Positions 1 through 8,347 of a stretch of DNA of 64,000 bases are shown here, one piece after another (the stretch's first letter is position 1; every line of letters begins with the position of its first letter). Origin of the DNA: Saprospiraceae bacterium (GTDB lineage Bacteria; Bacteroidota; Bacteroidia; Chitinophagales; Saprospiraceae); contig JADJWV010000002.1 in NCBI GenBank assembly GCA_016716185.1, positions 2,270,501-2,334,500 of the forward strand, written 5' to 3'. Under the pieces are notes generated by a model. It was not told where the DNA came from, did no database searches, and saw only the letters and a list, made by a program, of their open reading frames with translations. Position numbers and translations under genes: made by a program.

Positions 1-978
1 TCCGGCTGAAAGCATGGCCAGTGAAAATCCATTGATGTTTACAATATTGAATATGACATAAGACAAGCCTGTAATGAAAGTCCCTACAGCCATCAATTTA
101 AGTTTGTTGGCAGCACCCAGTGAATAAACCGTAATCATTTCAAATGCGGCAATCAACAATCCATTGATAGCCATGATCCAACCAATAGATGATTCATCCA
201 AATGCAATTCTGTTTTTAAATATACAGGCAAGGTTGTAAATAATTGAAAAAAACAAATTCCAAAAAATACACTTAGAAATACAAATAAAAGATAGAATTT
301 ATCTTTATACGGAGACAGATCCTTCTTTTCAACTCCAGATTTAACCCCCTTATCCATTGATTTTTTTACAGGTGGCAAAGCATATAATACAACCAGAGCA
401 GCAGCCATATTTGTCAATCCATCGACCCAAAAAAGTAATAAATAATTATGTGCCGCGATCCAACCTCCCATCGCTGCCCCAAAGGCCCACCCTAAATTAA
501 CAGATAGTCGGACCAGTGAGCCGCTGCGCGTTAAACTCTCTTGTCCGCTGTATTCCGAAATCGCTGCCATGCTTGCCGGTCTGAATGCTTCATTGACAAC
601 AGCCATTACAAATGTTCCTGCGCAAATCCACCAATAACTTTGCAAAAACGACAATGAAATAAAAGATAAGCCTCCTAAAAAAAGCGTGATGATCATAATG
701 CGGTAAAAACCATAACGATCAGAAAGTTTACCGCCAATAAATGAACCAACGATGGATCCTATTCCAAAACAAGCCAGCACAAATCCTGCCTTGGTGATGC
801 TCACCCCAATTTTTTGGGTCATGTACATAGACATAAAAGGAACCACCATGGTACCAGCCCTGTTCACCAACTGCACGCAGGCGAGCAGCCAAATATTGCG
901 GTGCAATCCGGCAAATGAATTCTTATATAAATCAATGATCCGACCCGGCATATTGCAAATAAAAAAAAACGATCGCAT
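1..978 (-). CDS. MFS transporter, C-terminus cut by window edge
   Basis: Major facilitator superfamily inner-membrane transporter; substrate unknown. Translating the minus strand from the ATG at 978 gives about 326 residues of hydrophobic helices, and the frame is open to base 1, so the C-terminal part is missing. The loop between helices 2 and 3 carries GGKLSDRYGFYR, the classic MFS motif A. A second possible start is the ATG at 951 (MPGRIIDLY). The gene is divergent from the sodium symporter/murQ pair, sharing an intergenic region of about 80 bp, so a joint role in amino-sugar uptake is possible but not shown. Family assignment is firm; substrate is not. Confidence 0.9.
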   Translation of the reverse strand, partial: MRSFFFICNMPGRIIDLYKNSFAGLHRNIWLLACVQLVNRAGTMVVPFMSMYMTQKIGVSITKAGFVLACFGIGSIVGSFIGGKLSDRYGFYRIMIITLFLGGLSFISLSFLQSYWWICAGTFVMAVVNEAFRPASMAAISEYSGQESLTRSGSLVRLSVNLGWAFGAAMGGWIAAHNYLLLFWVDGLTNMAAALVVLYALPPVKKSMDKGVKSGVEKKDLSPYKDKFYLLFVFLSVFFGICFFQLFTTLPVYLKTELHLDESSIGWIMAINGLLIAAFEMITVYSLGAANKLKLMAVGTFITGLSYVIFNIVNINGFSLAMLSAG

Positions 979-1059
979 GATTTAAAGAAGGCTCATTGAA
1001 CTTAACAACAAATTATCAAGATTAACGAAAAATTGTTTTATTTGCTGCAGTTTAAAAAT

Positions 1060-2511
1060 ATGGATCATTCAATACTTCTTGCTTTCTTGTTATTTGCTTA
1101 TTTCGCGGTGTTGCTATGGATCGCCAAAATCACATCAAAGGACGCAAGCAACGAAAGTTTCTTTATAGGTAAAAGAAGTTCCAAATGGTACGTGGTTGCT
1201 TTTGGAATGATCGGAACCTCCTTAAGCGGAGTAACGTTTATTTCGGTGCCGGGTACGGTTGGAACTCAGGGCTTTCATTATTTTCAGATTGTCATTGGTT
1301 ATTTTATAGGATATTTCGCCGTCGCATTTATTTTGCTTCCGGTATATTACAAACTGGGCTTGCATTCGATCTACCATTTCCTTCGTCACCGGTTTGGAAT
1401 GATGGCCTATAAAACCGGTGCTTCTTTTTTTATCCTTTCAAGAACGGTTGGCGCAACCGCTCGTTTGTATCTGGTGATTAATGTACTTCAGTTATTCATT
1501 CTGAATGACCTCGGTATCAATTTTGCATGGACGGCCATCGCAATTTTGGTGATGATCCTGCTTTATACGGTTCAGGGTGGTGTAAAAACCATCGTATGGA
1601 CAGACACCCTTCAGACTTTTTTCATGCTCCTGGGTTTATTTGTTTGCACCTGGTTAATCATCAATCAGCTCAATCTGGATTTTATAGGTTCTGTGAATCT
1701 GCTCGATGAAAAAAATTACCTCCGGATATTTAACACCGACATCAACAGCTCATCCCATTTTCTAAAACACATCATTGGTGGAGCCTTGGTGACCATAAGC
1801 ATGACCGGTATGGATCAGGAGATGATGCAAAAGAACATCAGCGTAAGCAATTTAAAGGATTCTCAAAAAAACATGGTTGTATTCAGCATCATTTTACTTT
1901 TTGTAAATCTGCTGTTTTTAATTTTAGGAGGATTGTTATATGTCTATGCAGAATCGCAGGGCATTCCAGCTAAAGGAGATGATCTATTTCCATTCATCGC
2001 ATTGAAACACATGTCTCCTGTTTTTGGAATCATCTTCATTATCGGATTGATCTCTGCGTTATTCCCAAGTGCCGACGGTGCGATCACTGCACTTACTTCT
2101 TCGTTTTGCATCGATATCCTGGATATAAAAGAGCGTGCAGATCTGAGCGAAGAAGAAAAAATTAAACTGAGAAAAAAAGTTCATTACGTTTTCGCCTTTA
2201 TATTCCTCATCCTGATTTTTGTTTTTAAATGGATCGATAACAAATCCATAATCGATGTCATTTTAAAACTCGCCGGCTATACCTATGGCCCATTGCTTGG
2301 TTTATTTTCATTTGCTCTCTTTTCGAAAAGAAATTTACCGGAGAACTTTTCAATTGTGTTTGTTTGTTTATCCGCAATTGCTCTGGTGTATTTGCTCGAT
2401 AGTCAATCTGCAGTTTGGTTTAGCGGATTCAATCTCGGTTTTTTAAATTTAGGCCTCAACGGATTATTTACTTATATTGGTTTGTATTTCATTTCTAAAA
2501 AAGTTATATGA
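1060..2511 (+). CDS. Sodium:solute symporter (SSS family)
   Basis: Sodium-coupled solute symporter of the inner membrane. With the ATG at 1060 the protein has 483 residues and about 13 hydrophobic segments. The N-terminus carries the SSS signature around residues 31-65 (NESFFIGKR, then GTSLSGVTFISVPG). A TTG at 1033 could add nine residues, but the ATG start directly begins a membrane helix. The stop overlaps the murQ start by four bases (ATGA), so the two are translationally coupled. From this pairing I infer uptake of N-acetylmuramic acid or a related sugar; SSS carriers also take sialic acid, sugars or amino acids, so the substrate is open. Confidence 0.9.
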   Translation: MDHSILLAFLLFAYFAVLLWIAKITSKDASNESFFIGKRSSKWYVVAFGMIGTSLSGVTFISVPGTVGTQGFHYFQIVIGYFIGYFAVAFILLPVYYKLGLHSIYHFLRHRFGMMAYKTGASFFILSRTVGATARLYLVINVLQLFILNDLGINFAWTAIAILVMILLYTVQGGVKTIVWTDTLQTFFMLLGLFVCTWLIINQLNLDFIGSVNLLDEKNYLRIFNTDINSSSHFLKHIIGGALVTISMTGMDQEMMQKNISVSNLKDSQKNMVVFSIILLFVNLLFLILGGLLYVYAESQGIPAKGDDLFPFIALKHMSPVFGIIFIIGLISALFPSADGAITALTSSFCIDILDIKERADLSEEEKIKLRKKVHYVFAFIFLILIFVFKWIDNKSIIDVILKLAGYTYGPLLGLFSFALFSKRNLPENFSIVFVCLSAIALVYLLDSQSAVWFSGFNLGFLNLGLNGLFTYIGLYFISKKVI

Positions 2512-3317
2512 ATCAAAGGCCTTTGACCGAAGCACCTTCATTATACAGGGATCTCGAAAAAATGAGCACCGCAGAGATCCTGCAAGCGATGAACAACGAA
2601 GATCAAAAGGTTGCAGTGGCTGTTTCCAAAGTATTGGATGCTGTACAAAAATTTGTCGATCATCTGACAGAAAAAGTTTCCAACGGTGGTCGCCTTTTTT
2701 ATATCGGTGCCGGAACGAGTGGCCGACTTGGAATTATTGATGCTTCTGAATGTCCGCCAACTTTCGGAGTAAGTCCGGATCTCGTCATAGGGATCATGGC
2801 CGGAGGAGATCGTGCCATAAGAAAGGCCGTCGAATTTTCTGAAGACGACGAAACATCAGCCTGGGATGAGCTCTCCAGATATTTTATCAGCCAGGAAGAT
2901 TGCATTGTTGGCATTGCTGCGAGCGGAACGACTCCCTTTGTCGTCGGTGGATTGAAGATGTGCCGCGAACATGGAATCACTACAGCATGCATTTGCTCCA
3001 ATCCTGGAAGTCCGGTCACGCAGCATGCCGATTTTCCAATAGCAGTTGAACTCGGGCCGGAATTTTTGACGGGAAGCACCCGGCTAAAAAGTGGTACAGC
3101 TCAAAAAATGATCCTCAACATGATTTCAACCTCGCTGATGATCAATTTAGGTCATGTTAAAGGCAACAAAATGGTTGACATGCAACTGACCAACAAAAAA
3201 CTTGTAAACAGGGGAATTCACATGCTCTGCGAAGCCTACGGAATCCATGAAGATGAAGCCAAAAAATTACTTGATCAATACGGTTCCGTCAGAGCAGCTT
3301 TAGAGCGGAAATCTTAG
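2508..3317 (+). CDS. murQ: N-acetylmuramic acid 6-phosphate etherase
   Basis: MurQ removes the lactyl ether from MurNAc-6-phosphate to give GlcNAc-6-phosphate and D-lactate, a step of peptidoglycan recycling in the cytoplasm. The SIS-fold sugar-phosphate motif GAGTSGRLG lies at residues 67-75, followed by DASECPPTFG with the conserved glutamate at 81. Later conserved blocks are GIAASGTTPFV and LTGSTRLKSGTAQK. At 269 residues it is shorter than the roughly 300-residue E. coli enzyme, lacking some C-terminal sequence. The start overlaps the stop of the upstream sodium symporter. No MurNAc kinase gene follows within the window, so phosphorylation must be encoded elsewhere. Confidence 0.95.
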   Translation: MNQRPLTEAPSLYRDLEKMSTAEILQAMNNEDQKVAVAVSKVLDAVQKFVDHLTEKVSNGGRLFYIGAGTSGRLGIIDASECPPTFGVSPDLVIGIMAGGDRAIRKAVEFSEDDETSAWDELSRYFISQEDCIVGIAASGTTPFVVGGLKMCREHGITTACICSNPGSPVTQHADFPIAVELGPEFLTGSTRLKSGTAQKMILNMISTSLMINLGHVKGNKMVDMQLTNKKLVNRGIHMLCEAYGIHEDEAKKLLDQYGSVRAALERKS

Positions 3318-3537
3318 ATATTTTCTTCACAGCGAGAATTTACACCAAAAAATCAGGGTTTACCATGATACAAATTCAGGGTTTACCCTCTTGTTTTCGG
3401 AGTTTGCTTTGTCATAACTTGCATTCGTTAAAGCTCTAAACGATATAGCTGGAAGAATTTTGATGTGAGCAGGCAGCGAAACACCATTTTTCATCCTCTC
3501 TATATCAGAGACATTTTTTAACCCTAACACACATATT

Positions 3538-3708
3538 ATGGAACCGACCAGAACCATCCTGAGCGATGCTTACAGGCAACCTGAGGCATCTGCAAATTTA
3601 AATGAGCAAACGAATTGGCTTAGCCATTTTCGTAAAAACCTCAGTTGGATTAAACCAACAATTCCTCTTCATGAAGAAGAAACTCCAGGTGAGCTGCTCC
3701 CTGAATGA
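3538..3708 (+). CDS. Possible small protein, 56 aa
   Basis: An open frame from ATG 3538 to TGA 3706-3708 encodes a 56-residue hydrophilic, acidic-tailed peptide beginning MEPTRTILSDAYRQPE. It matches no family I know and has no signal peptide or membrane segment. Support comes from context: a strong terminator-like hairpin starts 38 bases after the stop, and nothing else between murQ and that hairpin could use it on this strand. It might equally terminate the murQ transcript. Low confidence. Confidence 0.35.
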   Translation: MEPTRTILSDAYRQPEASANLNEQTNWLSHFRKNLSWIKPTIPLHEEETPGELLPE

Positions 3709-3745
3709 TGAACCCTAACTAAAATTAATTTTCGTTTCTGTTGGT

Positions 3746-3783
3746 ACGTCATGCTCCAATCTTTTTGGGGCATGATGTTTTTA
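3746..3783 (+). terminator. Intrinsic terminator after 56-aa ORF / murQ
   Basis: ACGTCATGCTCCAA (3746-3759) pairs with TTGGGGCATGATGT (3765-3778) through 14 base pairs including two G-T wobbles, with a 5-base loop, and is followed by a run of T. It is a good rho-independent terminator reading rightward. Confidence 0.7.
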
Positions 3784-3787
3784 GGAG

Positions 3788-3907
3788 CCTTTAGGCCTTT
3801 AGACCTTTAGACCTTTAGACCTTTAGACCTCCCGATAAAATGTTCGTGATTATTTATTTCGTAAAAAACTATATCATTTTATCGGGAAGACCTTTAGACC
3901 TTTAGAA
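3788..3907. repeat. Tandem ACCTTTAG octamer array, interrupted
   Basis: At least five tandem copies of the octamer ACCTTTAG run up to 3830, then two more resume at about 3888-3905 after a 56-bp inverted-repeat element. The last units degrade into AT-rich sequence. A related octamer pattern (ACTTTTAG, ACTTTTTG) occurs at 9690-9750, so this is a repeat family in intergenic DNA rather than chance low complexity. Confidence 0.75.
3831..3886. mobile_element. 56-bp element with 12-bp terminal inverted repeats
   Basis: CCCGATAAAATG (3831-3842) and CATTTTATCGGG (3875-3886) are perfect 12-bp inverted repeats around a 32-bp AT-rich centre. The element splits the ACCTTTAG array, with AGACCT on both sides (3825-3830 and 3888-3893). 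That could be a target duplication but also follows from the array itself. It could be a tiny MITE-like insertion or just a hairpin. No transposase is nearby. Confidence 0.4.
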
Positions 3908-4033
3908 AATCCGAAATCTAATTTATTAGTTCCTGAAAATTAAATTCTTTACTTTTTTTAATGCGTTGCATAAAGTACTAAAAAATAGATACTAACGAGC
4001 GTTTGGCTGGCCATTTTTTAACCAATAATAATA

Positions 4034-4140
4034 TTTTACTCTTTGCTTTTCGCTTCCTGCTTTTCGCTCTTTACTCTTTACTCCCTCTTTGCTTTCTGCT
4101 TTTAGCTTCCTGCTTTTCGCTCTTTACTCCCTCATTGCTT
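4034..4140. repeat. Degenerate repeats of GCTTTTCGCTTCCT type
   Basis: The units TGCTTTTCGCT, CTTCCTGCTTTT and CTTTACTC recur two to three times in about 100 bp, with drift. On the minus strand this purine-rich tract overlaps the last codons of the rhomboid gene (its stop is 4124-4126), so the repeat may have extended or replaced the original C-terminus. Confidence 0.6.
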
Positions 4141-4819
4141 CCTCCTGTCTTCTCTCCTCTTTGGTCCTTTCAAAAACGTCACGAGGAAGAAAATATTCAG
4201 ATGCAGAAGATTGCTCTTCTCTCCAATCAGGAATCTGGCGTTCGTCAAATTCCCGGTAATTTCTAAAAACATAGGCAGCCCACAAACCGGCAATTGTACC
4301 GAAAATATGGCTTTCCCAGGATACCCTTTCCTCCGTAGGAAAAAATCCTGCGAGATATCCGCTGTACATAATTACCATAACAGCCATTAATGCGATCGAC
4401 TTTACATTTCTGCGAAAAATTCCGGAGAAAAAAATAAAAGAAATCAATCCGTAAACCAATCCGCTGGCTCCGATGTGCGAATAATTGCGACCCAAAAAAA
4501 ATACCATCAATCCGGTCATGGTCAAGATCAGAAATAAACTCGACCAACCGATACTTCTGTAGAAATAAAATAGAACTCCGGATGTAATGAATAACGGAGG
4601 CAGATTTGAAAACAAATGTCCCCATCCGGCATGAATGAATTGACCGGTGATGATTCCGTACCACTGACTAAAATCACGGGGATATATACTCCAATTGTAT
4701 TTAGGTATTTGGCTGACCAAAAAAAACAAGTGAACAAGGACACACAGCAAACTTACCGACAATGCAACAATCAGCGCATTTTGTAAATTTTCCTTTTCTC
4801 TTCTTAATAATTCACTCAT
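4124..4819 (-). CDS. Rhomboid-family intramembrane serine protease
   Basis: Membrane protease cleaving transmembrane substrates within the bilayer. The 231-residue protein has about six membrane segments. FIHAGWGHLFSN (residues 61-72) is the conserved loop 1 region, HIGASGLVYG holds the catalytic serine at 119, and SWESHIFGTIAG holds the catalytic histidine at 171. The C-terminal tail after about residue 190 is charged and ends inside a purine-rich repeat. The start codon overlaps the stop of the upstream 189-residue protein gene (ATGA), so the two form an operon. Natural substrates unknown. Confidence 0.92.
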   Translation of the reverse strand: MSELLRREKENLQNALIVALSVSLLCVLVHLFFLVSQIPKYNWSIYPRDFSQWYGIITGQFIHAGWGHLFSNLPPLFITSGVLFYFYRSIGWSSLFLILTMTGLMVFFLGRNYSHIGASGLVYGLISFIFFSGIFRRNVKSIALMAVMVIMYSGYLAGFFPTEERVSWESHIFGTIAGLWAAYVFRNYREFDERQIPDWREEQSSASEYFLPRDVFERTKEERRQEEAMRE

Positions 4820-5385
4820 GAATATCTTCTTCGCACAAGCTTTAACAAGACCTGGGCATTTTTAATTTTAGTTTCATCCATCCAGTTAAACTTATCGACA
4901 AACTCAGAGCATAGAAATTGCGTAGCTTCATCGTAATTTTTCAGGCCGTTTAAGGTGTTCATCGCATTTTCAAACAAACCCTTGTCACCTCCGAATAATA
5001 CATTCTGACAAACAATTTTCTCGTTCAGCCCGAAAGCAGTGGATATGTCTTTTATAGGAGTAGATTCGAGTTTTCCTGACAGATCACCGGAATCTTTTAA
5101 AGCAAGCAATTCGGAATATTTACTCAAATCGGATTTTGCTTCTTTGCGTTGGGGTTTAGCCACCGGAGACTCGGGTGCTTCAATCTTTTCGACTTCATGC
5201 CCATTTGAGGAAATGCTTTCCTGTTCCTGAGATTCTACTTTTAATTTTTGTATCGCTTCCCGTATGCGCTGGTTGTAGTCCAACAATAAGTTTTTTTCAC
5301 TTTGGGTAAAATCATCTTCATGGGCGTATACCTCCAGGATCTGATTCATTTTCTGCATCCATTTGCGGATCTGATTAAAGTCCAT
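4816..5385 (-). CDS. Conserved Bacteroidota protein of unknown function
   Basis: A soluble 189-residue protein. Residues 1-60 are charged and likely helical, 60-100 are a low-complexity linker rich in E, S and K, and 100-189 form a conserved-looking domain with DISTAFGLNEKIVCQNVLFGG and NAMNTLNGL. This kind of C-terminal domain (INDxFxFxxxLFxGD...LN) is, as I recall, found in many Bacteroidota hypothetical proteins, but no function is known to me. It lies directly upstream of and overlaps the rhomboid protease gene. No signal peptide or catalytic motif is visible. Confidence 0.75.
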   Translation of the reverse strand: MDFNQIRKWMQKMNQILEVYAHEDDFTQSEKNLLLDYNQRIREAIQKLKVESQEQESISSNGHEVEKIEAPESPVAKPQRKEAKSDLSKYSELLALKDSGDLSGKLESTPIKDISTAFGLNEKIVCQNVLFGGDKGLFENAMNTLNGLKNYDEATQFLCSEFVDKFNWMDETKIKNAQVLLKLVRRRYS

Positions 5386-5513
5386 AGTTTAATTTTAATT
5401 TTTGAAAAAACGCCCGAAGCGTTGAATTTATTGGTGCAAATGTAGCTTGTTTTGACAGTTCAGTTTAAGGGAAAAGTTAATATATATAAATTTTATAGAT
5501 ATTTGCACCGGGA

Positions 5514-6098
5514 ATGTTTATCGAACCAATCTACAAATCACAGCGCAGCGGATGGATAGAAGTCATCTGTGGCTCCATGTTCAGTGGGAAAACAGAAGAA
5601 CTCATCAGAAGGCTGAAAAGGGCGAGAATCGCCAATCAAAAAGTTGAGATCTTCAAACCCAGCAAAGACATCCGCTACGATGAACGACGCGTGGTATCGC
5701 ATGATGAAAATGCGCTGCTTTCCAAACCCATATGCCATTCCTTAGAACTTAAATCTGTCTTACAGGAAACCGAAGTTGTTGGTATTGATGAGGCTCAGTT
5801 TTTCGATGCCGAATTTCCCACTCATTGCCAGGAATTGGCGATTTTGGGTAAAAGGGTTATCGTAGCGGGGCTGGATATGGACTTCAGAGGAAGACCTTTT
5901 GGTCCGATGCCCGATATTATGGCGGTGGCGGAATACATCACCAAAGTTCACGCCATATGCCCGCATTGCGGAAATTTAGCAACCCATTCGTACCGGCTTA
6001 GCAACGAAGAAGAAACCATACTACTGGGTGAGAACGATAAATATGAACCCCGCTGTCGCTATTGTTTCTCATTAGGAGCCATACTCCAATTCAGATGA
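5514..6098 (+). CDS. tdk: Thymidine kinase, type II
   Basis: Phosphorylates thymidine with ATP in the pyrimidine salvage pathway. The P-loop GSMFSGKTEEL is near residues 21-31. DEAQFFD is the Walker B-like segment with the catalytic glutamate further back. Near the C-terminus CPHCG and a later CRYCF provide the four zinc-binding cysteines typical of type II enzymes. The 194-residue length is normal. A TATTTG box ends only 8 bases before the ATG, so the transcript has almost no leader. purH follows 9 bases after the stop, suggesting co-transcription of nucleotide genes. Confidence 0.95.
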   Translation: MFIEPIYKSQRSGWIEVICGSMFSGKTEELIRRLKRARIANQKVEIFKPSKDIRYDERRVVSHDENALLSKPICHSLELKSVLQETEVVGIDEAQFFDAEFPTHCQELAILGKRVIVAGLDMDFRGRPFGPMPDIMAVAEYITKVHAICPHCGNLATHSYRLSNEEETILLGENDKYEPRCRYCFSLGAILQFR

Positions 6099-6107
6099 TC
6101 AAAAACC

Positions 6108-7607
6108 ATGGAAAGCAAACGCATACATTCTGCCCTGATATCAGTTTATAACAAGGAAGGCCTCGAACAAATTGTTAGAAAGCTCAATGAATTGGATATT
6201 GTAATCTATTCTACAGGGGGTACCAAAGATTTTATCGAAGACCTGGACGTTCCTGTCATTTCAGTCGAAACCATCACAGATTATCCTGCTATACTGGGTG
6301 GACGGGTTAAAACTTTGCACCCAAAGATTTTCGGTGGAATTCTGGCCATTCGCAATGAAGACCATCTGAGTCAATTGGCACATTTCAGGATACCCCTCAT
6401 TGATCTGGTTGTCGTTGATTTATATCCATTTGAAGAAACCCTGAAGCAAACAGAGGTACACGAAGAGATCATCGAAAAAATAGACATTGGAGGCATATCC
6501 CTGATCCGTGCGGCAGCTAAAAATTTTCAGGATGTGGTAGTGGTTCCTTCCATGTCGGATTACAATCAGTTGCTGGATATTTTAGCAAACAATGCAATTT
6601 CATCCATCGAGGAACGCAAATCATTGGCTTCCAGAGCATTTGAAGTCAGCCAACACTACGATTCCTGCATTCACGATTACCTTCGGGGAAGCCTTACCAA
6701 ACGAAAAGCCGAACTCAGGTATGGCGAAAATCCACACCAGCATGCCCGTTTTCTTGGCAACCTCAACGAGTGTCTGCAGGTTCTCTCCGGAAAAGAACTT
6801 TCTTACAATAACATTCTCGACGTTGATGCCGCATTAAATCTGATGTCTGATTTCAGACGTGGCGATCCCTGTTTTGCAGTGTTTAAACACACCAATGCCT
6901 GCGGATTGGCCGTAAGAAAAAATTTAAAAGATGCCTGGAACGCTGCTTTAGCGGGTGATCCGGTTTCAGCCTTTGGTGGGATTTTGATTTGCAACCGAAA
7001 GTTGGATCTCGAAACAGCCACAGAAATAAATCCATTATTTTACGAAGTGTTGCTGGCCCCTGATTTTGGCGAAGATGCTTTAAAATTGCTGACAGCTAAA
7101 AAGAATAGGATCCTCATCCGGATTTTACAATGGCCGGAACAATTAACATCGATCAGAACGGCAATTAATGGTATCCTCGAGCAGGACTCCAACAAGCACC
7201 ATGCATCTGCAACAGATTTAAAATGGGTAACCTTACGTGAGGCAGATGCACTTCAAACAGAAGACCTGCTTTTTGCCATCCATTGTGTTAAACATTTGAA
7301 ATCCAATGCCATTGCTTTGGTAAAAAACAAACAGTTGATTGGCATGGGATGCGGCCAAACTTCGAGAGTTGATGCCTGCAAACAAGCCATCGACAAAGCC
7401 AGAAAAATGGGATTTGATCCGAAGGATGCCTGCCTTGCTTCGGAAGCATTTTTTCCGTTTCCGGATTGCGTGGAAATTGCCGGAGAAGCTGGTATTTCGT
7501 CCATTTCTCAACCCGGTGGTTCCGTCAATGACAATCAAAGCATAACCAAGGCGGATGAATTAGGAATCGCCATGGCTTTTACTGGAATCCGACATTTCAA
7601 ACATTGA
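6108..7607 (+). CDS. purH: Bifunctional AICAR transformylase / IMP cyclohydrolase
   Basis: Catalyses the last two steps of purine synthesis, formylation of AICAR and ring closure to IMP. The N-terminal MGS-like cyclohydrolase domain shows STGGTKDFI, GGRVKTLHPKIFGGIL and DLYPFEET. The transformylase part has RYGENPHQHA, LSYNNILDVDAALN, FKHTNACG (catalytic Lys-His pair; most enzymes read NPCG) and AGDPVSAFGG. At 499 residues it is close to the normal 505-530. It sits between tdk and coaX, and its stop overlaps the coaX start by one base (TGATG). Confidence 0.96.
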   Translation: MESKRIHSALISVYNKEGLEQIVRKLNELDIVIYSTGGTKDFIEDLDVPVISVETITDYPAILGGRVKTLHPKIFGGILAIRNEDHLSQLAHFRIPLIDLVVVDLYPFEETLKQTEVHEEIIEKIDIGGISLIRAAAKNFQDVVVVPSMSDYNQLLDILANNAISSIEERKSLASRAFEVSQHYDSCIHDYLRGSLTKRKAELRYGENPHQHARFLGNLNECLQVLSGKELSYNNILDVDAALNLMSDFRRGDPCFAVFKHTNACGLAVRKNLKDAWNAALAGDPVSAFGGILICNRKLDLETATEINPLFYEVLLAPDFGEDALKLLTAKKNRILIRILQWPEQLTSIRTAINGILEQDSNKHHASATDLKWVTLREADALQTEDLLFAIHCVKHLKSNAIALVKNKQLIGMGCGQTSRVDACKQAIDKARKMGFDPKDACLASEAFFPFPDCVEIAGEAGISSISQPGGSVNDNQSITKADELGIAMAFTGIRHFKH

Positions 7608-8347
7608 TGAGGCAAAGACTGTGCATCGATCTCGGCAATTCCCGCGCCAAACTTGCCATTTTTCACGATCGGTCGCTTCACAATTATGCGAGCTACGATC
7701 TCCCGGACACAGACCACATTTCCGGTTGGTTAAAAGAACAGGAATTCGATTCGCTGATCTATTCTACCGTGCTGGATCCTAATCCAGTTTGGTTGGAGTC
7801 GCTCAAGGATCAAGTCCAGTCTGTCCGGCTCACAGCACAATGCAAATTACCGGTAAAGCTAGACAAATACGAAACACCTCATACACTGGGTTCTGATCGA
7901 ATAGCTGCCCTTTGCGGAGCTGTGCAACTCCATTTATTAGATGCTTCAATTCTCATTGTCAATGCAGGAACCTGCATGACTTATGATGTTATAAACACAG
8001 ATGGCCAGTTTTTGGGAGGAAACATTTCACCCGGACTTGAAATGCGCTATCTGGCCATGCATAAATTCACCTCCGCTTTACCATTGGTCCACCCCCTGCA
8101 TCCCGGAGATCATCTTTTGGGTAGGACCACCCAGGAAGCTATTGAAAACGGCGGATACTTTGGGCTTATCTTTGAAATTGAAAATTATTTTTCGCGGCTT
8201 TCAGAAAATTATCCGGGATTAAAATGCGTTTTGACTGGCGGAAACGCACACAAATTGGTAAATCGCCTTAAAATTGACATTTTTGCGGATCCTTACCTCT
8301 TGCTTAAAGGATTAAATTACATTTTGGAAATCAATGAATCGGATTAA
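7607..8347 (+). CDS. coaX: Type III pantothenate kinase
   Basis: First step of coenzyme A synthesis, phosphorylation of pantothenate. CoaX hallmarks are DLGNSRAKLAIF at the N-terminus (phosphate binding), TPHTLGSDRIAALCGA in the middle, and NAGTCMTYDVI followed by FLGGNISPG. Length of about 246 residues is normal. I start at the ATG 7607, which shares one base with the purH stop; a TTG three bases upstream is also in frame. The coaBC gene for later CoA steps is 8 kb downstream. Confidence 0.95.
   Translation: MRQRLCIDLGNSRAKLAIFHDRSLHNYASYDLPDTDHISGWLKEQEFDSLIYSTVLDPNPVWLESLKDQVQSVRLTAQCKLPVKLDKYETPHTLGSDRIAALCGAVQLHLLDASILIVNAGTCMTYDVINTDGQFLGGNISPGLEMRYLAMHKFTSALPLVHPLHPGDHLLGRTTQEAIENGGYFGLIFEIENYFSRLSENYPGLKCVLTGGNAHKLVNRLKIDIFADPYLLLKGLNYILEINESD

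Noticed and set aside
3360..3557. 65-residue minus-strand open frame after murQ
   Set aside because: No recognisable domain, and it overlaps a plus-strand small frame that has a terminator behind it.
3788..3907. CRISPR array
   Set aside because: Units are 8 bases and contiguous with no spacers; no cas genes in the window.
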